From the NCBI GenBank assembly GCA_013397795.1, contig VZTJ01001450.1, positions 186,001-250,000 on the forward strand: a stretch of DNA of 64,000 nucleotides, read 5' to 3'. This stretch comes from Orthonyx spaldingii. Taxonomy: Eukaryota; Chordata; Aves; Passeriformes; Orthonychidae. Of this stretch, positions 37,196 through 46,324 are shown in pieces (positions within the stretch are counted from its first letter, which is position 1; each line of letters starts with the position of its first letter). The notes below the pieces were generated by a model. That model made no database searches, had not been told where the DNA came from, and saw nothing but the letters and a program-made list of their open reading frames with translations. A program made the translations under genes and the position numbers.

Positions 37196-37331
37196 GGCCC
37201 GGTACCACCCGTGCCCGGAGCCGCCCGGCACCGCGGAGCGCTGGGCACGGGGACACGGCCCTCGTGGGGCCAGCCCAGATCCTCCCGTGACAGCGCTCAG
37301 CAGGCTGGCCCGGTGCCGTTGGGAACCTACG
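37196..37331. promoter_or_regulatory. Small CpG-rich patch
   Basis: About 135 bp with many CpGs (for example ccgcccggcaccgcggagcg) inside AT-leaning DNA. It is too short for a standard CpG island and has no recognised exon. It could be a minor promoter or unmethylated regulatory patch. Confidence 0.4.
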
Positions 37332-37359
37332 TGGGGATGAAAGAAATACTATTTTTTGT

Positions 37360-38040
37360 TTGTGGCCTTATTACAAATGTCTGGGTTTAAGGAACTCTGG
37401 CTTCTCCCACATTAGCGCTCTAGACAAATCTTGAACCACCTTTGTGGCAAGGCCTAACAAACGCTGTCACTTTGACCTAATCCACTTTTCTGCACAGCTG
37501 TGCTAAAGTCACCTTTAGTTTTATCACATTTTAATGCAAACAAGGCCGGAAGGGTGCTTGTTTGGATAGAAGAAGCTGTGACAATTCATCTGAATGGGAA
37601 CTTCAGTAACTGGGAAGAAAAATGTGACAGGGAGCTTTATCACCGCATTGTACACAACAATCTGAAAATTATTGCTTCTTTAGGGGCCTATTCTCTTTTT
37701 GAGGCCTAGCACAGTCTATGCTAAGCAGCCAGACAGCTCTGAATGGTTTGCCAGTCCTAAAGACAGATTTTAATTCTATTGTTTGTGGGTATCCCTGACT
37801 TTCCTAAGAGGATTCAAAGACAGGCTGCAGAACAAGGCAGCTGACATAAGACTTTGGCCAATCTTTAAAATTCAAATAGCAAAGGAGGTTTTCCTTGGTG
37901 CTCTTAAATTAGTCAACCTCCAGTGATGTTTGCTTTCAAAATTTGTCAAGTTCATTCAAAACTAAACGAACTTGCAAAACGTGCTTTGTTAAGCCTTTTT
38001 TAAAAAGTTTGCTTAACCACTAATTTCCTGTAACAGTGCG
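37360..38040. promoter_or_regulatory. Enhancer-like single-copy block (candidate)
   Basis: A repeat-free block of mixed composition. It has an octamer-like ATGCAAAC (37534-37541) and a nuclear-receptor-like TTTGACCTAATCC near 37471. A 69-codon plus-strand frame (37500-37709) crosses it but has no recognisable domain and no convincing splice sites. The texture is that of vertebrate conserved non-coding DNA. This is a judgement by eye. Confidence 0.25.
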
Positions 38041-39123
38041 AATAAAGCAGGGAGGAAAGATCCTTTTTTTTCTTTTTGAAACCTGGAAATTGCCATAGTA
38101 AGAGGTGCTTTTCAGAAATTACATATATAAACATTTACCAAATATGGGCAAATATTTATATAGGCACAGGTCATGTTTGTACTAATTTCTTTTTAATACT
38201 TCAAGTAAATTCCAAGTGAAACTGAACAAGTACTGAAATGCTGAAAAGCTTTATCACAGCCTTCAATAAAGCTACTGCAAACTGAATATTCAAAGTATTT
38301 GCAGGACAGCGTTGAACGAATCCTTCTTGAGGCTGCAGAGTGAGGTACCCAGAAAATGAGGGATTCAATCTCCTAGGAGACAGCAAACTGGGCTCAGTGG
38401 GATCAGGGAACTGGAGCTGCTGGCTGGCTGGCTCTGCTGTCCCAGAGCTGTGAGCTTGACTGGCAAAGCAGCTCACAATGTGAGTATCCTACTGCAGCAG
38501 CAGAAAGGGCCTCTCCCAGAGCTCCCAAACCTATCTATCCTGCTGCAAAATATGACATTTAATCTGTCCAGGACCAGCAAAACTTCAGCTCCTTGTGTGA
38601 AATGTTTTATACAGATATTGAAACAGCATTCTGGTACAAATAGCAGTGAGATAATTGTACTTACCCTGTACTGGCTTCTCCCAGACAGAAACACGTTTTG
38701 GGGATGTTTGTAACAGTGGGGATGGAGGAGGACAGAAAGTGGAGCTGTGCCTCCCTCAGTGCAAGCACAGGCAAGGAGACAGGAGGGAAAGGAGCAAAAA
38801 GTCAGCCTCCCCATGGTTCTCCCCAGCCCTTGGTGTGGAGAAGTGACTGAATTACATTATTTTTCAGGCTGTACTGTCTTCCCTCCCACCCCCAATTGCT
38901 GAGATTGCAAGTCTTGGTGAACAGTGGTGTTACCAAAACCCAGAAGTAATTTGGGGAATTCTCTGTCAGACTAAAAGGGTGGCAGCTGCCCAAGCTGGCT
39001 TTGATGACCACATCTACTTGAAAATAAACACCCATCAGGTTCTGCCTCTTTTCTTTAAAGAGAATCTGCAGATTATGTAGTGGCTGGCAAATATTTCACT
39101 GTGAAAATGTTATTTTTTTTCAT

Positions 39124-39151
39124 TTTATTATTATTATTTATTATTATTATT
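39124..39151 (+). repeat. (TTA)n microsatellite
   Basis: An interrupted TTA trinucleotide run (with one TTTA unit) between two poly-T tracts (39112-39120 and 39157-39165). Confidence 0.9.
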
Positions 39152-40424
39152 CAAAATTTTTTTTTATTTTTGAGGGAATATTTACTTTGAATTTCTCTAG
39201 TCTTTAATAACAGAACACTTGTCAGCAGCATGATTATCCTGGTTGTTTCCAGATCCACCCTGGGATGCACAGGAGGCAGACCTTGGAGGGCAGCTCCTGT
39301 TCTCATGGGAGCTATGGAGTGAAGTCAGCAGTTCTTTTTAACACAACCTGTGGGGTTTGTCCTGGGGGCTGGGGGGCACGAGGGTGTTGCTGGAGCAGGA
39401 GCTGAGCCCGCAGCTGCCGCCCTGGACAGCTCCTCACCGGGCTGTGACCACGCCTGACCCCCCCAGTCCCCCGAGCAGCAAGGCAGAGCCTCCCCTGCAG
39501 CGGGTGCTGCCCAGGGAGGGCCAGGAGCCCCGAAGTGCCAGCCCCGGTGTCGCTGTCACCCTGGCTGCAGAGTGGCACATCAGGGGCAGTGGCAGCACCG
39601 CTCTGTGTCAGGACCGTGCCCTTCCTGCCGGGTCTGCTGAGTTTTGCCCAGGTGAGATCTGCTCAGGTGTCGGCCAAAGGAACCCTGCAGAGGTTGTCTC
39701 TGCTCCGCAGGGCATTGCATGCACCTCAGCCCAGTTAATATCTATGTTAAACTGCAGGGCTGTTTTCAATATATTTGAAATGCAATTAGGATTCTCTCTA
39801 ATTACTTATGACTTCTATGCCAAGACTTGTCTGCAGTGTTGCAATTGCTGATTCCAAAATACCTTTCAACTCTTTCCATGGTACTCTTTGCATCTTCTGA
39901 CCACTCTCCCTATTAGTTGCTCCTTGCCTTTCTGACACAACACATCCTTAACTTTCCACCTCTTCCAAAAACAATCCCTGCTCAAACTGTTCACTAATTA
40001 CTTGCAGGTTTGCTCAGGTATTTATTGAGTCACAAGCATGAAGGAGGAACTGAAGACTGGGAACCTACAGAACCCCATCTCCTTATTCAGGAATTTCAGG
40101 TTGTTCTCACCTTAGCACTGCCATTTGTTTATAACCAGGCACTTTGCAGGGAAGGAAAAAAATCCTTTTTCTTCCTCCTTCTATACCTGCCTGTCTCATG
40201 CTGGCAATAATTATATTGAGTGAGTTGGTAAATTCTTCAGCTTGGGTCTGCTCCTGTCCTCAGTGAGGCTCTAATGGATCTGGTTGTGCCCACAAGAGCT
40301 CTACACTCCAACCACTGTTATGGACCCCGTGCAGGATAATTAACCACAAAGTGAGTTATATGTCCCAGGCTGAAAAGGTAATGAAAATCAAGGTCAGATA
40401 CCCCGTTGTAGGAGACTAGGAGGA

Positions 40425-40471
40425 GTCTTCTGTGTGGGAGGCCATATTAGGCTTCCCACTCCCTTTAAGAC
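40425..40471. promoter_or_regulatory. Imperfect inverted repeat centred on a CArG box
   Basis: CCATATTAGG (40442-40451) is a perfect SRF CArG box, CC(A/T)6GG, with the same 10 bp core as the classic c-fos serum response element. It sits at the centre of an imperfect inverted repeat. GGGAGGCC pairs with GGCTTCCC at 7 of 8 positions. The arms continue outward to GTCTT (40425) and AAGAC (ending 40471) with a 3 nt length difference. A TTCCC directly 3' of the box contains an ETS-like GGAA on the other strand. It may be a serum-response enhancer or a structured relic. Confidence 0.5.
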
Positions 40472-42300
40472 TGCAGTTTTTAATGTTTAATAGCATTATA
40501 TCTTGGAAAAGAGAGTTTAAAATCTTTTGTCATGAAGTAATGAGTGGGCTTCACACTAATTTATAATCTGCTAGTTTTTAAAAAATTGCTTAGAGCCCAC
40601 CAAAGCTAGACTGCAGCAAATGAAAGAAGAAAATTCTTCTCATTCATTATCCATCAGTTTTCCAGCAACTGGGACTTATTCACAGAATTCTAGGGTTGTA
40701 GAGGGAATTTCTGGCTAATCTCATCATTTGTGGCAATCAGCCTTGAGGGACTAAGTCTTTGGGCAGTGCCAGAGCTGCTATTCTAGAAGGTCTTTATTTG
40801 ATTCCTTGTAGGTAAGGCTGTGGGGTTTGGCCAAAGGCAGGATAACGAAGTCATGTCCAACGATACTTGAGATTTGAGGTAGATCAGATAAGAGAAGTAT
40901 CTGTATGTGTTGTATCAACAAAAAAAAATCCATTTAACTAGAGGTCATAATCTTTTTATTTGGTTTTTTCCTACGGATTTTGTTTTAGATTTCCTTGATT
41001 TAACATTACCAAAGGGCAAAAAAGTAGCCACTGTCTACAGTTACAAGCTATTTTATATAAACACATCACTTTTCAAATTGCTAGTCCTTTCTATAGGTCA
41101 GGTCATTATATTCACAAAGACAAGTGATGGGATCTAAACCTCCCACTGGAATACCAGAAGCAATTATCTTGGCAAAATCTGGGCAAAATTAATTTTTTGT
41201 TTAGACCCTGAAATACTCTCTTAGTGGAATCCCCTGTGTAATTGCAACTCCATGTCCCAGAAATAAATCCTCTGAGGGTGGAAGAAGACTGTCATTAGGT
41301 CCTGTTAGTGTGTCATTCACTTCTGTTTTAACCAAAAAAATGTCCAAAAGTGGAAAATGGGTGGGATGGAGGACTTGAAGGATTGTGGCATCTTGAAACA
41401 CCTCTGCAGTGCTGCCAACAAACAAATTAACTCTCAGGACTGAGGTGTATTTTAGCTTCATTGGCCATGGCTCGGGAGGAGCACAAAAGAATATTTGTAA
41501 TTTTTGGCCTCCTCTGTGCGGAAGCTGCAGTTTTGAGTGAGTCCTCTCAAAAGAACTGCTGAGTTCTGTCCTGTTTGGGACCTGCCAGAGACTTGTTACC
41601 TGAAACCCAGGATTTACAGCAGTTTCTGCCTGGAGGAGTCCATAACCCCTGGACAGCCCAGTTGGCTGGAGCTGCCTGGCTGAGCACAGCTGGCGCTCGA
41701 GCTCTGGCTGCTCCTGGCTCTGTCCATCCCTCCTGTGAGGAGCTCAGCCCCAGCAGCTCCTGCTGCTCCCCTCTTCCCACTCTCTGCCCCTGTGTGTGTG
41801 GAGGCAAAGCCTGCATCTCCTGCCCAAGCCTGCAAAGCAATTTGGTTGCTAAGTACAAGCCGGAAATAAAATCCCACTTGCTTTCTTCATTTTATGAGCT
41901 GCCTTCAGGGAAGTGCAGGGTTTTCAGTAAACTGAGATGTGAGGTTCCTGTGTGCTGGAATGTGTTGCTTTTCAATATAAACCTTAGTCTGTGGTATCAT
42001 TTTCTCTGCTTACTGGAGGTCCTTGAAGTTTTTGAAGTCATTGGTGGAAACTCTGCTGTACAGAGGAGATGGAGTACGTGTGGATAGTGGCAAACACCCA
42101 AAGCAACAGACAGGACAGCAGGAGGAATGAGCATCCCCTGGGTCGTTAATCCTTGTGTGCAGACTGGGTGAGGGCTGTGGTGAGTGGCACCCGTCACCTG
42201 AGGGAATATGGACAGCCAGAATCTCTCGTGTCACAGCTCTTGTGTGCTTGCACCACTCAGTTAAAAATACTGTGGGAAAAGTGAACACGGTAAAGTGAGC

Positions 42301-43640
42301 TAAGGAATAGAATAGAATTGTAAATTAGGGCAGGATAAGAGGGAAAGAAAGAGTTTAGTTTGGATTACAGACCTCACTACTGTGCCCATTACTTCATTTC
42401 CAACTTCCTTCCCTCCCAGCAAATGGGGAACACAGGCAATGGCTTGGCTCGTGCTTGTGCTTCTGTCCCTGTTATGGAACTGCTCTGCCCTGGGCTTTCT
42501 GCCCTTTGCTTTTCCTCTCTCACAGCCTCTGTCACTGATCCTGCTCCATCCCCAGCATCTCCCTCCCACCCTGCTGCACTAACCAGGAGTGAGCAATCTG
42601 CTTCCCTCATTGCTTCTTTTCCTCTGTCCAAGGTAGGCAGGTTATCTTCCTCCTTCCACTTCCCCAGCTGTCTGCTGAGCCAGCCCCAGGCTGTTCCGGG
42701 TGGGGAGGGACCCTCAAGGATCCCTGAGTGCAGCTCTGGGGTGAATGTCCCATGCGGGGGTTGCAGCTGTGCCCTGGCGTTACCCACACCGTGCTCTGCC
42801 CACCCCAGCAAACCTCAGGCTCCCACCCCAGCCCTTCAGGTCCCCTTCCTCACACCCAGACTATTGTTACTCATTTTCCCCACCAGGATCCCACATTACA
42901 ACCCTTCTGTCTTACCTGTTAGCCCTCACTTTGCACTGGCTGCACTGCCTTGACTATTTCATATTCTGCCTAACTCCAAATGTACCAGCTGATTCTGTCT
43001 CTTGCTGCTCACTTTTCACTGTATTTTGCATTTCCCCTGCTCCCTCTCTCCTTGTCACAACAGAAATACACATTTTTCTCTGTCAGCAATCTACCTTTAT
43101 GGATATACAGCAGTCCAGGCTTGGAAGGTGCTCATCTGTTCTTCAACTATCTGTTAATGATTTAGAGTACAGTTGCAATACATAGGTTTCATCTAAAATT
43201 TAAAAAATAAAGAATAGCATTTCTGTTACTTTAAAGAAAAATTTATGGTTTCATGACTATTAAAATTATTTTTAAATTTCAGACAAATTCAGATGTTTTG
43301 GTGTTTACATAATTTCATTAAATATTTTCTCCATGTGCTAAGAAATTGGAAGCAGTTCTGTTCAAGATGTTCTGTCTTAATAGGAGCCATATTGCACCTG
43401 TTGTATCCATTACAACAAGCAGTTAGATTTGTGTTTCAAATGAAAGATCATTTTAGAGTTATCTTTTCCATATAAAATACAGAAAATAAAGGTGAAATTA
43501 GTCTGATAACGCCTAGCAAACAGGGCGTGGAGAGTGGGACAATGGGCCTTGTGGGGCTGAAATGCTTTAGCCACACTCCCCGTGCCAAGAGAGCAAGTGG
43601 AACTCGTATTCACCTGTCCTTGCTTTGGCTTTTTGCTTTT
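42301..43640. other. Non-coding, GC-rich then AT-rich
   Basis: 42.36-42.95 kb is C/T-rich on the plus strand and gives a 197-codon Pro/Ser-rich frame and antisense frames. None resembles a known protein. The frame around 42439 (MAWLVLVLLSLLW) resembles a signal peptide, but it arises from a CT-rich tract. 43.15-43.5 kb is AT-rich with no signal. Confidence 0.45.
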
Positions 43641-44345
43641 ATTTGGAACTTCGGGGGGCTCGGGCCACAGCAGGACCGGGGGGATGGCAGCAGGGCCCGG
43701 GGGACAGCAGCAGGACCCGGGGGGTGGCAGCAGGGCCCGGGGGGTGGCAGCAGGGTCCGGGGGACGGCAGGACCCGGGGCTGGCGGCTGGCCGGGGCTGC
43801 CGGACGGTGTCACCCCTGTCCCCGGCTGTCGCGGCGGTGGCACCGCGGAACCAGAGCCCCGCTCCGCGCTGCCCGCGCCGGGAGCCGCGCTCGCACAAGT
43901 ATCAGCTGACGCTCCTGTGGCACGGGTTATTTCAAAGAAGTAGCGGTAACAATGGCTCACAGTAATAACAGCGCTGCCGCGTCCCCCGGGGGAAGGCACA
44001 GAATGCTATCTCGCCACATGATCTCATTTCTTTTAAGCTCTGCACTAACCGCTGACATATCGCATAAATGCCTCCTTTATTACCTGCCAGTGATTGTCTT
44101 CTGTGCTGGGAACGGCCTCCGGAGCCCAGGTCCCGGTGGCAGCCGAGCCCGCGCTCCCGCCGGGGAATCTGTGCGTGTCTGGCCGCGGGGGCCCCGCTCC
44201 CACCCGAGCATCCCCGCGCTCCGGCCCCGCCGCCGCTCTGAGCCGCCTTTGTTCAGGTGCGGGGCCGGCCCGGGAGCTGGCACCGGCCGGGGCTCTGCTG
44301 CTCCGTTTGCCAAGTCACTAATTTGCCGTTTTGGTCGGGGGTGGG
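43640..44345. promoter_or_regulatory. CpG island (candidate promoter)
   Basis: This is the only long CpG-dense segment in the window. CpG is abundant at 43640-43915 and again at 44100-44340, with a CpG-poorer core at 43920-44100. Islands of this size usually mark vertebrate promoters or first exons. On the plus strand an ATG in good context (GTAACAATGG, ATG at 43952) opens a 133-codon frame ending in 44353, and CAG|GTGCGG near 44256 could be a donor. The predicted peptide (Arg/Gly/Pro/Ala-rich C-terminal half) is not recognised, and such frames are normal in islands. Strand and gene are unknown. Alternatives are an lncRNA promoter or an intragenic orphan island. Confidence 0.65.
43671..43786 (+). 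repeat. 20 bp GC-rich minisatellite, ~5.5 copies
   Basis: Five consecutive 20 bp units (43671-43690, 43691-43710, 43711-43730, 43731-43750, 43751-43770) of the form CAGGGCCCGGGGGGTGGCAG, plus a partial sixth. Each unit brings a G5-G6 run and a GGG/GG run, so the plus strand is strongly G-quadruplex-prone. Because 20 is not a multiple of 3 and the unit lacks stops, it keeps several frames open. That explains the 94-162 codon frames on both strands here. Confidence 0.95.
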
Positions 44346-45066
44346 TTTTTTAAGTGGTGTCCAGCGGGTAATGTAGCCTGGCCACACATCCCCGCAAGGA
44401 TTCTGGTTCTTATCTCTGCGGCTGCTTTCAGACAAAAGCAACATTCAGGCACATCGCTTCCCTTATCGGCCTGCTAGCAGATAAAATGGTTATTTTTCAA
44501 ATTGCCTCTCTCTTTCCCGTTTTAAGTAGACCTATATAGATACTTTTCAGTCGTTTTAGTCTGCAGATATTCATTTCACACAAACAAGAATACACATTCT
44601 GTTCTGTATGACCGTTCATTCAAACCTCACTTCCATTTGAACAAAGCACATTCTCTGTATTTCATTATATTATGCTTTAATCTGTTCTGTCCAGCCCTGT
44701 TTAAATTAAATAAAGGGCAGAAAGTAGCACACAAGTCAGAGTGACCATTTTCCCCAGCAGTGGATTACAGTCTGCTGCTCACACACCTGCTCAGGCTGGT
44801 GTTGAATTGGTAGATGGTACCTTTTACCCTCAGCTTTTTCCTTTATTTTTCTGCAATGTCCTGTTTTGAAAGGACTGGTAATTGTTTGGTACTCTGAGCA
44901 CAGCAAAGGACTAAGCTCTTCAATAAATCTGTGCTTTGCAGATAAATATTTTGATCGATGGTAATAAATGAAGCCACAGCAACAGCAATCTGCTGTCTGT
45001 GAGCAGTGCCTGGGTGTGGACCTCTCCAGCTTCCTCCCTAAGCCCACTCCTCCTGGTCTTTAAAGA
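44346..45066. other. Non-coding flank of the CpG island with GATA motifs
   Basis: CTTATCT (44409-44415), CTTATCG (44462-44468) and AGATAAA (44479-44485) form a small cluster of GATA-type motifs within 80 bp, about 60-140 bp right of the island. The remainder is AT-rich with no gene. This could be an enhancer attached to the island. Confidence 0.35.
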
Positions 45067-45465
45067 TCATTGAATCCCAGAATCCCAGACTGGTTTGGGG
45101 TGGAAGGGACCTTACAGCCCATCCAGTGCCACCCCTGCCATGGGCAGGGACACCTCCCACTGTCCCAGGCTGCTCCAAGCCCCAGTGTCCAACCTGGCCT
45201 TGGGCACTGCCAGGGATCCAGGGGCAGCCACAGCTGCTCTGGGCGCCCTGTGCCAGGGCCTCCCCACCCTCACAGGGAACAATTTCTTCCTAATATCCAA
45301 TCCAACCCCACTCTCTGGTAGTTTAAAACCTTTCCCCCTTGTCCTGGCACTGTCCTGGCACTATAAAAGGCCTCTCTTCCTGCTTTTCATAAGCTGCCCC
45401 TGGAATGCTGCAAAGAAATCTCCCCTAAACCTTCTCTCCTCCACGCTGAGCAGTCCCAGCTCCAC
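45067..45465 (-). mobile_element. CR1 LINE, ~400 bp 5'-truncated copy
   Basis: Starts with the tail 'tcattgaatcccagaatccc', then 'ggtggaagggaccttacagc', 'gccatgggcagggacacctc', 'ggccttgggcactgccaggg', 'acaatttcttcctaatatcc' and 'tctctggtagtttaaaacct'. It ends near 'gagcagtcccagctccacag'. This is antisense CR1, from a related but different subfamily to the 5.3 and 31.8 kb copies: its 5' half has the 'ttcttcctaatatccaatcc' text. The 155-codon frame inside is repeat sequence. Confidence 0.95.
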
Positions 45466-46272
45466 AGGTCATTCTCTCTATTCCTGGTCTTCCAGCCAAG
45501 CCTGGGCTCAGGTGTGCCAGAGCGCTAAGCTCAGCTTTCCAGGCCCCTGTGAGATAAGTTGATCATTCACCACAGGGTCTTAATTTTGAATTCCTTGGGG
45601 CTCCTTCCAGCTTTGCCTCTGGCTGTGTTTCCCCCGGGGAGGACCCAGGCTGATCCCTGTGGGTGGCTGTGCCCCAGGTCCCAGGGCTGTCCCTCAGGTA
45701 TGTGAATCATGCACAGAATTACTGCCTTGCCAGGAGCCCACACATTTCCAAATGTGCCTTATTTGTTCTTGCCACGCACACGCACCCTCCACACATACGC
45801 TTTGTCATTAACAAATAGGCCCTTGGCAAGGGATTGCAAAATATTCTGTCAGCAGGGCTGGAGCTCCTCTGTCTCGTCTCCAGGCTGGAGTTTAGAGGGA
45901 GCTGTTTGGGCTCCAGAGAGAAAACCGTGCACCCTGAACAGCCAGGTACCACTAAGAGAACACTTCAAATGCTACTTCTTAACATTCTGGGGCAAAGCTT
46001 TCAAAGTCTTATTTTTCCTTCGACTTCATATCTGTTTCAACTCTGTCTCTCTCCATAGAACCTCTTCCTGCTGAAATTAGGACCAAAGATGCACTTGTAT
46101 GCTACAGTTTCAACTGCATAAATACCTACTGCACTTCTGTAGCCACTGCTCAAGCTGTCTAAACAACGGCTGTGAAGGATGGTAACAACTAACATGGAAT
46201 AGCCCTGGGAAAGTAGAATAATACAAACTTGGAATGGGGGCGAGGGAAACTGTCTTATTTTCTTTTCTTCAG

Positions 46273-46324
46273 AAACATGAACTTACTTCCCACTTTTGTT
46301 TGCTTTACTTTGCTGATTTGCCAG
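46273..46324 (+). other. Candidate small exon encoding a signal-peptide-like start
   Basis: A strong acceptor (TATTTTCTTTTCTTCAG, ending at 46272) precedes AAACATG. From the ATG at 46277 the frame reads MNLLPTFVCFTLLICQ, then a moderate donor CCAG|GTGCAC at 46324/46325 in phase 0. Reading on without splicing gives VHGSSRPGR and stays open to a TGA at 46565-46567. A short N-terminus, a hydrophobic core and small residues before a possible cleavage site are typical of secreted proteins. I recognise no gene. The +3 C of the donor is weak, and no partner exon was found. Confidence 0.2.

Larger units (their letters stand above)
38251..42300. other. Non-coding stretch with TTA repeat and GC block
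   Basis: No gene recognised. It holds a (TTA)n repeat (39124-39151), a GC-rich block at 39.35-39.65 kb with a G-run cluster (39352-39384) and a donor-like CAG|GTGAGA near 39650, the CArG-centred inverted repeat (40425-40471), and a GC-rich block at 41.6-41.85 kb with overlapping frames on both strands. Confidence 0.5.

Noticed and set aside
40317..40500. TG-start segment considered as an LTR
   Set aside because: No matching second LTR, no primer-binding site or retroviral frame nearby, and no clear CA end.
40684..40760. Possible ancient CR1 ('cacagaattctagggttgta')
   Set aside because: Similarity to CR1 stops after ~40 bp and the following text does not fit a CR1 consensus.
42360..42953. 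197-codon Pro/Ser/Leu-rich plus-strand frame and a nested signal-peptide-like start
   Set aside because: C/T-rich low-complexity composition keeps frames open on both strands; no domain, no clear splice context.
43410..43999. Frames of 94-162 codons on both strands, Gly/Pro/Arg-rich
   Set aside because: Produced by the stop-free 20 bp minisatellite and CpG island composition; no recognisable domain.
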